From Mactra quadrangularis (taxonomy: Eukaryota; Mollusca; Bivalvia; Venerida; Mactridae), in NCBI GenBank assembly GCA_025267735.1, contig CM046297.1, forward strand, positions 30,158,011 to 30,222,010: a stretch of 64,000 nucleotides of DNA. Reading direction: 5' to 3'. Each line of letters starts with the position of its first letter. Position 1 is the stretch's first letter. Position numbers and translations under genes: made by a program. The notes under the pieces were generated by a model. That model saw nothing but the letters and a program-made list of their open reading frames with translations. It searched no databases and was not told the origin of the DNA. This document shows, piece by piece, positions 29,838 to 44,800 of this stretch.

Positions 29838-32800
29838 CTGTAATGTTAACATAACCAGTTGTCATTATACACAACTAAACATCATAGAAAAATATACACT
29901 GTGTTCCGAACGTTTCAAACTTTCTTCACACATGTTAAATTATGATGTATTTGAGCATGTTTTTACGCATCGTTGGCAACCATAATACTTACTACTGTTA
30001 CACTCGATACCTTCCGTGGGCAGTTAGACTGACAACATATCGTGGGATGACCAACGATGATTTTTACGTTCTTGCCAAGTTTTTAACTGATTCACAACTA
30101 ACACAGTTAACATAAATTGTCAATTATGTTAACACAATATAAATAAAATGTGTTGGCAATAGTTTTAATAAAAAGTAGAAGAAAGAAAATAATCAAAATA
30201 CATATGAAAGAAACGTTTGGATCCCAGTGTACTCAAGGAATAATTAAACATGAGACTCACTATTAAGAATTAAATATCAACTTCATTCTTCAGGATTTAT
30301 TCTGAACTTAAGGTTTTGTGGGTACTGAAAAGGGTTCTTTTCATTAGTAAAAAAGCTGATGAAATCATGAAAATCCAGGTTTTCAGGATTTTGATAATTT
30401 TGAACCGTTTCCAATGTTTCTGTACAAATTGTTCAAATACACATTGTTAAGTTTTCATTCTCACAAATTACCTAATGTGCATTACTTTACATAATAACAA
30501 AATCCTGGTCCACACTGAGTACATCGATTTCATTCTCAATAAATGTCTGAAATGTGCCAATATATGTCAGTCTGCGGTGAAGTGTCATTGCTAGGGAATC
30601 ATTGATTTAAGTCTAAATTCTGACCATGGTTGGATTCCAAGGCGGGGCATACTTTCGTGGAGTTTGGTCATGAAATAATTTTCTACGGCCATTCTCCCTT
30701 GTACCACTGATTATAAATTATGTAGGGTAGTAGTCAGTTACTGTCGGAAGTATGCGCCTAGTTGATTAACAGCTTAATCCAGAGATTTAGCCTTTCAAGG
30801 AACAGGGGACAGACCGCCGCGATATAACCTATACAATGTGTTGCTATGGCATTTACCCCCCACCCCCCCAAAAAAATTGCTTATTTAGTCATAAGTTTGA
30901 AATTACATTAATTATGTATGTATGTAGTTATAGAGATAAAAGACAAGGTTGTCTAGACCACCCTAGAAGTGAAGATATCTCGACTATCACTGTGACTGTT
31001 ATAAATGGGCTTTTAAGAAAACATGTATCTGACAGGATAAATAGACATAATGAATAAAAAGTCAAGATCTGAACTATTGAAGTTATAGAAAAAAAATGTG
31101 GGTTGCATACTAGACTGTAGTAACCTCGCTCTTTAATGCAATGCACTTACTACGGCATCGTAGGCAATCCTCGAAAAGAGAATGTAGAAAGTATACTTCT
31201 TAAACTATAAATGAAAATACTAACGTTGACATCTTTCCTCTTGACATATTGCATTTTCCATAGCATCACCTACACAGACTTGTCCAAAGAATGAAGACTC
31301 GGAACAATTTCTATGTCTAGTTTTCATGCCTGTATCACATGATACACTACATTCTGACCAGGATGACCAATCTTGCCATTTGCCATCTAGAATTGATATA
31401 TAATAGCATATACGGGTACTCTGTTACAATGGAAAGGTAAATTCATAACATATACTGGTACTCTGTTACAATATAAAGGTCAAATCATAACATATACTGG
31501 TACTCTGTTACAATGGAAAGGTAAATTCATAACATATACTGGCACTCTGTTACAATATAAAGGTCAAATCATAACATATACTGGTACTCTGTTACAATGG
31601 AAAGGTAAATTCATAACATATACTGGCACTCTGTTACAATATAAAGGTTAAATCATAACATATACTGGTACTCTGTTACAATGGAAAGGTAAATTCATAA
31701 CATATACTGGCACTCTGTTACAATATAGAGGTTACGTCATAACATATACTGATACTCTGTTACAATAGGGAGAGGTTAAATCATAACATATACTGGTACT
31801 CTGTTACAATAGGGAGAGGATAAATCATAACATATACTGATACTCTGTTACAATATAAAGGTTAAATCATAACATATACTGGTACTCTGCTACAATATAG
31901 AGGTTAAGTCATAACATATACTGGCACTCTGTTACAATAGGGAGAGGTTAAGTCATAACATATACTGACACTCTGTTACAATAGGGAGAGGTTAAATCAT
32001 AACATATACTGGTACTTTGTTACAATAGGGAGAGGATAAATCATAACATATACTGGTACTTTGTTACAATAGGGAGAGGTTAAATCATAACATATACTGG
32101 TACTTTGTTACAATAGGGAAAGGTTAAATCATAACATATACTGGTACTTTGTTACAATAGGGAGAGGATAAATCATAACATATACTGGTACTTTGTTACA
32201 ATAGGGAGAGGTTAAATCATAACATATACTGGTACTTTGTTACAATAGGGAAAGGTTAAATCATAACATATACTGGTACTTTGTTACAATAGGGAGAGGT
32301 TAAATCATAACATATACTGGTACTTTGTTACAATAGGGAGAGGATAAATCATAACATATACTGGTACTTTGTTACAATAGGGAGAGGTTAAATCATAACA
32401 TATACTGGTACTTTGTTACAATAGGGAGAGGTTAAATCATAACATATACTGGTACTTTGTTACAATAGGGAGAGGATAAATCATAACATATACTGGTACT
32501 TTGTTACAATAGGGAAAGGTTAAATCATAACATATACTGGTACTTTGTTACAATAGGGAGAGGTTAAATCATAACATATACTGGTACTCTGTTACAATAT
32601 AGAGGTAAAGTCATAACATATACTGATACTCTATTACAATATAGAGGTAAAACATTACCTCTAAGTTAATTACCATTTTTGTGGTTCAGATATATAAAAA
32701 AGATAACCGAGACACCGGTTAACCTATGAAATATGTTAGTTTGTTTTGATTTCTGGTTATCTTTTAAGACTTCAAGTTAAAAGATTCTATAAATATACTT

Positions 32801-35800
32801 AAAGAAACTTCTAAATACCCCGATGTCAATATTTAGGAAATTTTTATTTTTCAACATTTATGTCTAATCGTTAACGAAAATGTGCATAGGACCATACTGT
32901 CGTTGGCTTGCATGGTTTGTGCCCCTATTGATGCAAAATTGGTTTTGTTTTTGGGGTACTTAGAAGTTTCGTTAAGTATATATACATATTTCCTTGTATG
33001 TAATACCTTGGCAATGACTTTCATAACAAATGTTCACATCAACGGAATCTCCAAGACAAAACAAACCATCTCCATCAGGAAAAGGATTAGAACAATTTCT
33101 GTATCTCTTCTGTAGACCTACCCCACATGTTACACTACACTCTGACCATTTTGTCCAAGATGACCAATCGCCGTCAACTGGTAGAATATAATTATTTTTA
33201 TAATGTATATTACATGTATTGTAGACGTATGTATATACACTGTGCACCTTTCTAGGACGTCAAATCATTAATATCGATGAAATAATAGTATCATTTATTG
33301 CTTTCGGCGCGATGTGACCTTTCTGTGTTGGTGCGCCGTAAAACCAAAACAAACAAACAAACTGTGCACCGAAAACAAAAATTCTTACGAAAGTTCTTTT
33401 CGTAAGTCAATTTCATAATTTTACAGTTCAAAGTCAGAAAGATGATAAAATAACTATGAACTGATATTCAAAAGGTTTACAATATTCTACATAATTCAGT
33501 ATATTTGGAATGGATTGGCGAACATAATGACCATATTATTAATGCTTCTTGCTTCTGACTAACGATGATTTTTATCGGAAGCGTTTTTATGAAAACCGCC
33601 ACAGGTTAGTAAACAAGTAAAACTTTCAACATGGCAAGCAGAGATATTCAGAATAATTATATGAATTTAAGGTAGTCTATGGTAGAACCTGTCTATTCTT
33701 TATAATACAGCAGTTTGATTGAATCATCACTGGGTAAAAGCTACTATGTACACGTGTACATGTGTCTTTCAGTAATTTTCTTAAGTGAGACATGTAAAAG
33801 GTATTAAAACGTATACTGCTCAGGTAGATAAATTGACCCATGAAAATGAATAACTATTAGAAAACACTTATTAAGGATTGATTTTTATGGGTCCATTTTT
33901 TATAATCTATAGTCCGACAAAATAAACCTGAGCTTGAACTTAATGCAAGACTATATCAAACTTGGTATTTACTGTCTACTTTTGTCTTCGTTTGTAAATC
34001 GTGCTTTATTGGAAGCCTTTGGCAAAATATACGTACTGAACAATTAAATGATTTAAAAGAAAAAGTACTTTGAAACTGCGCCACAGTTTTCCAGACTTAA
34101 GTGTTTCCCTATTAAGTTATGAGTCCAAAATTAAAAGTACGATATCATGTCATGTATGCAAAATTGATTCCTAGTCACATAGGTTGTCATAAACACGTGT
34201 ATAATTGTTTACGCGCATACGGAAACTCACGATTAATTGTAAGTGATGTGGGTCATTATAATAATAAGGTGGTTCAAGCTCAGGTTAATATTGCCGGGCT
34301 AAACATATACTAGAGTACACTTAACAACTTTTCTAAGTATACACATTTCCCCTGCAGATAATTTCAACGGTTGTTAAAATATTTAAACGAAATTTTGTGA
34401 GTCAACTATTGGATACTATATCTTTCATGTGACACTAAAACGTCAATATCCACCTTGTAGAAACCGACTTCCAAGATGCACGTGTATTTCGTGCTTTTTA
34501 CTTATATGAGCCAAACGGTTTACATTTTCACGTTTATTTTGAACATGTCGATATCTATAGCGATTTACACTTAGAAAGAACACCTAAACTTTCACTAGTA
34601 GTTAGTATGAAACGAATTAGCTTGAAATGAAGAGGCCAGGCTATCGAAATGATACATACTGGCTCATCAGTACAAAAGGTAAATTGTATGGAATTGCTAT
34701 ATCATGTCTTGCTCGCATCATATATTCATCACTGAGGCATTCGAAGCATAGCTGCAATGCAGAAACCTTCAACAATCGTGACAAAGTGAACCAATTTTTC
34801 AGCTTGCCCATACTTTCAAGTGTAACCCTTTGACTGTGATAAAACTTTCAAGAAAGTTTGAGCGAACCGAAAGTGTTAAAGACCTGCCAAGCCAAGTAAG
34901 ACGTCGTGTGACGACAAGACGGCAAGAATGGGCTATGCTACCCCGGGATATCATTCAGAACTACATGTACATAATATCATTGCGAGCAAGGTGCCTTGCA
35001 ATTATACGAGCTGAAGGTGGCCATACTCGTTATTGATGTGAATTTGTACTTTGTTGGTGCTAATATTGTTACTGCTTATAAGAAGTCAGTTATTTTTTCA
35101 ATTTATTCTTCGTTTTGTTAATAAATGAAATACTATTTGATGAACATTTTCTACAAATATAATATCAATAGCTTACATATCAACCCAGTTATGACCAAAT
35201 ATATAGGTGCATACTTAGAAAAGTTGTTAAGTGTATACCAATGATAGAGCCAGCATACCTGTGCTAGCTCCGGGTATAGGTAGTCTGAGTGTATACAATA
35301 ATTTTATTTATATATATTTTGTTATATATAAAACAATATTACCTGGACAATCTCTCTCCATACATGACTCTGTTTCATCCGCTATACCTGTACAATTATC
35401 TCCCCCTGATTGAGGTGCTGGACTATCACAATCACGTGTACGTACACGTGTACCATTTCCACATGTGACGTCACAACTACTCCAGTTCCCCCATTCTGAC
35501 CAATTACCATCAACTTTAGAATATAATAAATACAGTATATACATGAAGATCAAAAGTTTAGAGAAAGGCTAATAAATAGGCCCGGGAAAAATATTCGAAT
35601 ATTCGGATCGCCACTGAATATTCGAAATTCTCAGCATAAGATGGGCTTTTTAATTTTTTTATTCCAATATTCGGATCGTCATCGTATATTCGAATATTGA
35701 TAAACGGATACGTATATTCGAAATTTTCAGCATAAAAATGGGCTTTTTAAATTTCTGCCACACCAAGTTGCAATTAAAATCGTAGTTTAAGAAGCATGTT

Positions 35801-38800
35801 TATAGTTGGCATGTTTGATAAACACTTGTCAATTAAGTATTTGTTCTGATTCCCAATTAGCTGTACAAAACCTTGGATGTAGACAGGTCATGAAGATCAA
35901 TTCAAGATTCATTGAAACTCCAGATATTGTTAATTCTATATAAACCCACGTGACCTAGTATTCAGATAAACAAAATTAGACCTGAAAATCGTAATATGAG
36001 GCACTGACATACTTTGATTTTTTAAGCGTTAATAAAACGACTATTCGAATATATTCGAATATCAAAAACGAATATTCGACCATCATATTTTGTATTCGTT
36101 TCCAGCCCTACTAATTAATGATGAAGACTTAACGATAGTTTTATAGTCAGTCCGAATAAATGTTATCACAGAAGTCAAGTAACCAGGAGTCCTATCTGTG
36201 TAATTGATACATACAAGTCTGATAGCATATTGTTGAAACTTTATACAAGCTCTAGGACAACTTGAGAAATTATCTTCCTTGTAGTTAGGTTACAAGATCA
36301 TTGTACATGTATAAGTTAGGTTACAAGACCATTGTACATGTATTAGTTAGGCTACCAGACCATTGTACATGTATTAGTTAGGTTACAAGACCATTGTACA
36401 TGTATTAGTTAGGTTACAAGATCATCGTACATGTACAATAAACTAGTTAGCTTGCAAGACCATTGTACATGTATTAGTTAGCTTACAAGACCATTGTGCA
36501 TGTATTAGTTAGGTTACAAAATCATCGTACATGTACAATGTACTAGTTAGCTTACAAGACCATTGTACATGTATTAGTTAGCTTACAAGACCATTGTGCA
36601 TGTATTAGTTAGGTTACAAGATCATTGTACATGTATTAGTTAGGTTACAAAATCATCGTACATGTACAATGTACTAGTTAGCTTACAAGACAATTGTACA
36701 TGTATTAGTTAGGCTACAAGACCATTGTACATGTATTAGTTAGGTTACAAAATCATCGTACATGTACAATGTACTAGTTAGCTTACAAGACCATTGTACA
36801 TGTATTAGTTAGGCTACAAGATCATTGTACATGTATTAGTTAGGCTACAAGACCATTGTACATGCATTAGTTAGGTTACAAGATCATTGTACATGTATTA
36901 GTTAGGTTACAAGATCATTGTACATGTATTAGTTAGGTTACAAGATCATTGTACATGTATTAGTTAGGTTACAAGATCATTGTACATGTATTAGTGAGGT
37001 TACAAGACCATTGTACATGTATTAGTTAGGTTACAAAATCATCGTACATGTACAATGTACTAGTTAGCTTACAAGACCATTGTACATGTATTAGTTAGCT
37101 TACAAGACCATTGTGCATGTATTAGTTAGGTAACAAGATCATTGTACATGTATCAGTTAGGTTACAAGATCATTGTACATGTATGAGTTAGGTTACAAGA
37201 CCATTGTACATGAAGTAGTTAGGTTACAAGATCATTGTACTTGTATTAGTTAGGTTACAAGACCATTGTACATGAAGTAGTTAGGTTACAAGATCATTGT
37301 ACTTGTACTAGTTAGCTTACAAGACAATTGTACATGTATTAGTTAGGCTACAAGATCATTGTACATGTATTAGTTAGGCTACAAGATCATTGTACATGTA
37401 TTAGTTAGGTTACAAGATCATAGTGCATGTATTAGTTAGGTTACAAGATCATAGTGCATGTATTAGTTAGGCTGCAAGACCATTGTACATGTATTAGTTA
37501 GGTTACAAGATCATTGTACATGTATCAGTTAGGTTACAAGATCATTGTACATGTATCAGTTAGGTTACAAGATCATTGTACATGTATCAGTTAGGTGACA
37601 AGATCATTGTACATGTATCAGTTAGGTTACAAGATCATTGTACATGTATTAGTTAGGTTACAAGATCATTGTACATGAAGAAGTTAGGTTACAAGATCAT
37701 TGTACATGTATGAGTTAGGTTACAAGATCATTGTACATGTATTAGTAAGGTTACAAGATCATTGTACATGTATTAGTTAGGTTACAAGACCATTGTACAT
37801 GTATCAGTTAGGTTACAAGACCATTGTACATGATACTAGTTCGGTTACAAGACCATTGTACATGTATTAGTTAGGTTACAAGACAATTGTACATGTATTA
37901 GTTCGGTTACAAGATCATTGTACATGTATTAGTTAGGTTACAAGATCATTGTACATGTATTAGTTAGATAACAAGACCATTGTACATGTATTAGTTAGGT
38001 TACAAGATCATTGTACATGTATTAGTTCGGTTACAAGATCATTGTACATGTATTAGTTAGGTTACAAGATCATTGTACATGTATTAGTTAGGTTACAAGA
38101 TCATTGTACATGTATTAGTTAGGTTACAAGATCATTGTACATGTATTAGTTAGGTTACAAGATCATTGTACATGTATTAGTTAGATAACAAGACCATTTT
38201 ACATGTATTAGTTAGGCTACAAGATCATTGTACATGTATTAGTTAGATAACAAGACCATTGTACATGTATTAGTTAGGTTACAAGATCATTGTACATGTA
38301 TTAGTTAGGTTACAAGATCATTGTACATGTATTAGTTAGGTTACAAGATCATTGTACATGTATTAGTTAGGTTACAAGATCATTGTACATGTATTAGTTA
38401 GGTTACAAGATCATTGTACATGTATTAGTTAGGTTACAAGATCATTGTACATGTATTAGTGAGGTTACAAGACCATTGTACATGTATTAGTTAGGTTACA
38501 AAATCATCGTACATGTACAATGTACTAGTTAGCTTACAAGACCATTGTACATGTATTAGTTAGGTTACAAGACCATTGTACATGTATTAGTTAGGTTACA
38601 AGACCATTGTACATTTATTAGTTAGGTTACAAGACCATTGTACATTTATTAGTTAGGTTACAAGATCATTTTACTAGTATTAGTTAGGTCACAAGACCCA
38701 ATTAATTTAATGTTTGTTTACAAACTTGTTAGAAAGATATTTAATATGAAAACATTATTTTTTCAAACATATATATAGACCTACAAAATTAACCTGAGCT

Positions 38801-41800
38801 TGCCTTTATGCAAGAATATATTTAAGTCACTATTTACAGTCTATTTTTGTCTTCGTTTGTAAATCGCGCTTTATCGGAAGCTTTCGGCAAGATACACGTA
38901 CTGAAAAATTATTTTTGTTTTTATAAGAATAAATACTTTAAAACTGTGCCACAATATTGCAAACTTAAGAGTTTCCCCAAAAATCAATGTGTCCAAAATT
39001 AAAAGTACAATAACAGACTACTTTTACAATAGTCACATAGGTTATTATAAACATGTGAATAACCATATACACGCATACGGAAACTCAAACTTTAATGTAA
39101 GTGAAGTGTGTAATTATTATAATTAGGTAGTTTAAGCTCAGGTTAATATTGTCGCACTGTGTATACAATGTTGTTGTATTTAAATATCTACTACAGAGGA
39201 TTGTGTAATACTAATATTGATTACCTAGATCACACAGCTCACATGTTTTCTTACATATGTTCTTAGCTATAGATATGTTCCTACAGCCATCAAAGTATTC
39301 TTTAGCTGCTTTACAAAAATCTGTCCCTCTTTGATCTATACATGCATGAGGCTCAGCTGGTTTGGTAGCTGAAATACACATAATGTTAATAACATCAATA
39401 TATTGTACTTGTTAACTTGATAATTACATATATTTGAAAAAATAATGGAATGAAATATAAATATACATGAACTTTAATTAAATGACAAATGAATCTAGCC
39501 TGATCAACATTTGATTTTCTTAAAATTAATTAACACATGCGATTCATATCTTTACAAACACTTGGAAATTCAAGGAAAATTCAGTCATGTCGCCACACAC
39601 ATGTAGTAATACAAGTTCCGTCAAGTCATGCCTCTATAACCACGTGGTGACGCAAGTACAGAACAGTCACGTCTCCATACACACGTGGTTACGCAAGTAC
39701 AGAACAGTCACGTCTCCATACACACGTGGTTACGCAAGTACAAAACAGTCATGTTTCCATACACACGTGGTGACGCAAGTACAGAACAGTCATGTCTCCA
39801 TACACACGTGGTAACGCAAGTACAGAACAGTCATGTCTCCATACACACGTGGTAACGCAAGTACAGAACATGCATGCGTTCAGTAACTACTGTTAGCTAA
39901 CGTTACGGGTTCGGGAGAACTCTACCCGAGGACAACTCAACCCGTGCAATACTCAACTCAAAGTTGTGACAACTCAATCCGTTAGTGGCAGATTGAGTTG
40001 TCTATGGGTTGAGTTGTTCCGATACTTTCGTTACGGAACTTTTTGGAACGTTCAAGGTAACTTAACACGCTGCAGGCATGTCTGTATTCACACATGGTTA
40101 TACAAGAAAAGTACAGTCATGTCTCTATACACTCGTGATAATACAAGTACAGTTCAGTCACGAATGTATATATTTAAGTCCCTCTAATCGAGTCTAGTTC
40201 GATTTATATCACTACATACATGTAGCTTACTGGATGAATGTTGAAACGGTTTGATACAACTGACAGAGGTTTAAATCATTAGTGGTGTTCAATACCATTT
40301 TTTTGTAATGAATATCAATTAATGACCATATACACAGCATGGTTGCTGACAACTGAGGTCATGCCCATTTCAAATTACTTGCTTTGAACTTCGTCACTAT
40401 TTGACTTTTTACATGAATACCTATGTTAAAGACTCTCGTATAAAATTACAATTATAGAGTATATAATAATAAGATTTTGTCTGGACTATACCTGATAGAT
40501 TTTTCTTCAATAAATAATGTTAAAATAGTTTTAAGATTATTTTCGATGTATGGAAATAACGAAGGGGTGGTGGATTAGAAATTTTGGTGAGTATAGTTTT
40601 AAAGCTACTAAATGACTTACGTGTTACTGGTGGTTTGTCGTCACAAAGATGTTTATTACAAGCATCTGTATCACAACATTTAATACAAGATACGTCATCA
40701 TCCAGATAGAGAAAATCTCTGTTAATATAATAATACAATAGAAACTACATGGTATAGCCGCCCGGCTAGCTCAATTGGTAGCACGCAAGTCTACGATCGA
40801 GGGGCTGTAGGCTCGATTCCAGGGAGGGCCATAACGAGTATGGTCATGAAAGTATTTCTACGGCCATTCTCCCTCCTACCAATGATTTTTAATTATATAG
40901 GGCAGTTGTCAGTCACTGACGAAAGTATGCGCTTATTAGTTGGTTAACAGCTAAATCCAGAGATTTAGCCTTTCCAGGAGCAGTGAGTAAGTTGACTGAC
41001 CGCCGTTATATGATCTATACAATGTGTTGCTACGGCGTTAAACCCAACAAAAACAAACAAACAAACAAACTACATTGTGTTATATATACACTGCCCTCCA
41101 AATAATCCTTCACACATTCACAATTTGTATAGTGCGTCCATATTGACCCCGACCTGACCTTTATGCAAGAATGTTCATTACTTTGAATATGAATGTAGTA
41201 TCAATGCTCGGATAACAATCGGATTATATCGTCAAGGCTCGAATGTATTTACAATGTATAACACAGGCATTAATTTTGAAGTATAGTGCGTACACATTGA
41301 CCCCGACCTGACCTTTATGCAAGAATATTCATTACATTGAATACGAATGTAGTATTAATGCTCGATAACAATCGGATTTTATCGACAAGGCTCGAATGTA
41401 ATTATAACACAGGGATTAATTTTAAAGTACATTTAAAGCGTACAATGAGTGTCTATTACACATAGGCCGGACTAGAGGATTGTACGATTAAGCTAGCTAC
41501 CAATTTGAGTTGTTATACATGCGGGCTATACTCTATACATGACTGTCTTGTTAGACTTATACACATTAGCCATGGGCGACATCACACCCTCAACATCTTT
41601 GAATTCCAAGGACCCTATATTATATATTAATAAATATAGGGTCCTTGGCTTGACTGACAGGACTATGGGGACGATGTTTTTTATTGATTGCAATACCGTA
41701 TTGTATGCCTTGTTAAAAGTATTATTGATATAATTTCCTAAAGCGAATTTCACTAAATCCAGTTAGACATACCAATTTCAAGGCCCATGGCGGCCATTTT

Positions 41801-44800
41801 GAAGGGGCCCCAGACACACAAAAATGCGGGATTGACCATGCATGTTAATACTTAATCTATGCTATTATGGATGCATCAAAAACGGCCAAAAATGTACCAG
41901 AATGCATGATTTTGGACCTTCACATTTCAAGATTTCCGGGGAAGGCCCCCGAACCCTTACCAAATGGAGGGGACATCCCTCCCGTACCCACCCGAAATTG
42001 AGTCTACCAGCCCCATGCAACCCTACTCTGTAACCTGCCCTATTTACAATCGCTTACGTAATACGTAACGAGCCGAAGTGTAGAGTAGGCGTGGTATTGA
42101 TTTTCGCCGGGATATGTGTAGATAATAATTAGATGCAAATATGAAAGGTAAGGTCGGGGTCAATATGTACGCACTATACTCAGTTGACTTATACGATTTA
42201 TAAAAAAGTTTATTATTAAATGATTTTATAGTTTGGTTTTTGGAATCAGCTCATTTTTTATGTGAACATGAAATTACAAAAACATCTCAAATTTGATATT
42301 GAATCATTGCGATACAATGACTATAGTTTTGAATGCTGACAGGAAAATTTTGTTACAACTCAAAAAACATATGTACCTGCAGAAATTACGTTTTCGTCGG
42401 ATGAATAATGAATACAATTAACAATGATATAATTCTTCTTCAAACTTGAACTTGAAGGTTGCAACAATTGTGAAGGAACTTTTGAAGGGCAGTGTACTTT
42501 GACGCAATTAGAAATCTGAGTTAGCCAGGTGGCTTTAAAAACCTGTATACAATCGCTAAACCAGTGTTTAACCAAATTTTACAAAAACTGTTGATGACGG
42601 ATGCTCACACTTAAATATATAAATACAAAGACGCCAAGTAGACCAGCCGCAATAGTTCACTTTTTAGCGTTTTGCTCAGTTGACCTAAATACGGACGATA
42701 AATGTATCAAGACAGAAACATCTGAGGTATTTAAATTGAGTTTAAAGACTTACAAAGTGTTAGTTACAGACATAAACATATAACAAGAAACTTTAACGTA
42801 TAATCACATGGTCTAAGTTGGATATATTTTTCGTAATCTGTTGTTCATTAAATTAATTTACTTTAGTAATTTATTTTAGCTCGATTGTGAAACATGTTCT
42901 TACGACATAAATAATTCACTTTCGAGTCTGCATTCTGGTCCCCTAGTACTGAGCCGGAGCCAGCCAGTAGGATAAAGTCTCTAGCTCAAGGAAACAACGG
43001 GGTATGTTTTAGATTGGATTAGTACCAACGCGGAACTGGCTATTCAATGATTAACAGTCAAACGTCGTAACGGGCCAACCGCTCAGCCACGCCCACTCCT
43101 TTATGAAATTAATGTTATTAAATCAACTTAAACTTCACCTTTTTCCAACAAAAGGAGCTGGTTTTGTTTGTAATGTTGTTAGTTGTATTGTTGGTGCTGT
43201 TGTTGCCACAGTTGTAAAGTTGTCATCTGTTAGATTAGTTGTGGTCATATCAGGAAACATTGTTGTAGTAATATTATCATCACCTGTCATGTTGTTATCT
43301 GTTGTTGTTGTCGGCTGTATTGTGGTAGGCATTGGTGTTGTAGGTTCCCGGCACATCTGTCAATAAGGGACCTTAGTCAGTTATTTCCCCTTGCATATTC
43401 TTCAAATAGGTAGGTCCTTTTAGTTGGATTACTCGGATTTTACCCTAATTTTTGGGGGGATTTTTAGCCAATGTCATTTTGCCAAATTTAATCCTAAATA
43501 ATGTTTTTGTTAATCATTTAATTTGTTTGAAATTCAACAAAAAGTATTTGTTTTAGGGTAAAGAACTATCTAAATTCCATCACTTCAGTGAATATCTTCA
43601 TTTACAAGAAAGATATAAGATGAAATATTTTGTTATCCTTTTATATGAATTCAATGACAAAATCAGAGGATTCCAACTGTAATGACCTACATACCAATTG
43701 GATTGCTTCAGATTTCAGATAACTGACTAAAGTTTCTAATTGGTAATACAACATAGAAATCAAAGCGCCAATAGCGCTGTCGGACATGGAGTTTTGATAG
43801 AATACAGAATTAAATAACAAATGGAAGCGATGTAAGGGAACTTTCCCTTTCATTAGCCGGATTTGATAGACTTAAAATGTACAAATAGCATATCGTTGCA
43901 TATTTCGAACTATTTTATTTGAAGTAGTAATTATCCCTTGAATTGCGCACACATTGTCTAATATAATCGTACGCGACAAATTTTAATGTTGATTTGCTAC
44001 AGTCCGCTATTAAACATGGGGAAACCCCATGAAATTAATAATATATTGGGTCCATGCCAGAGTATATGCAACATTAGAAAATGAGCATTAAATTGCACAT
44101 CGTTTTTGTCTGCAAGAGTTTCTATTGATACTACTATGTTATTATTTCTACTTCATACATACATAGTACATAGTTTTCACTATACTCGTGATAGATTCCT
44201 CTTTGTTTAACATAATAGCATTTGTATATCGATGAGAGTGAATTCCATGTTATATACATTCTATTTTCAAACAGCATTGTGTTTTGTAAATATTGTATAG
44301 TGGATTAATTCGAATTACAACAATATTCATTGAAGAATGCAATCACACACACATATATATATAGACAATATATGTATAACTTACATCATTCATGTCACAG
44401 CCCATTGTATATGTTTTATTGTGACCTGATCCATCTGTATATATCATACATCCCTGAAATAATTATACATTACACATATATACATCACTTATTATTTACA
44501 TTAGAACTACGTATGTTGAAGAGAATTAAAGATTCAAATGTTGAATAAAATTCTTACACGATGTATGCTTCGACGATAGTAGAATTTGAATTACAATTGT
44601 CACAACTCTTTTTTGCATCCCTCAAAAGTTTCACACATGAATTTAGTATATTCACTGACCAGTTAGAGAAGCGTAAATTGTCACCTAAACTTTATAAATC
44701 AACAACTGTGAATATACAATGTAAATTAAGGCAGAGAAAGAATAACTGTCTTCAAATGTATACTGAATGTTTAAGAACCATGTTCTCTATTGTGTTTTAA

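Noticed and set aside
36282..38700. Possible CRISPR-like array
   Set aside because: Units are directly tandem with no unique spacers, in a eukaryotic intron, and no cas-like genes are present.
43103..43366. Val-rich frame on the + strand
   Set aside because: Antisense shadow of the Thr-rich exon 5 of the mosaic gene.
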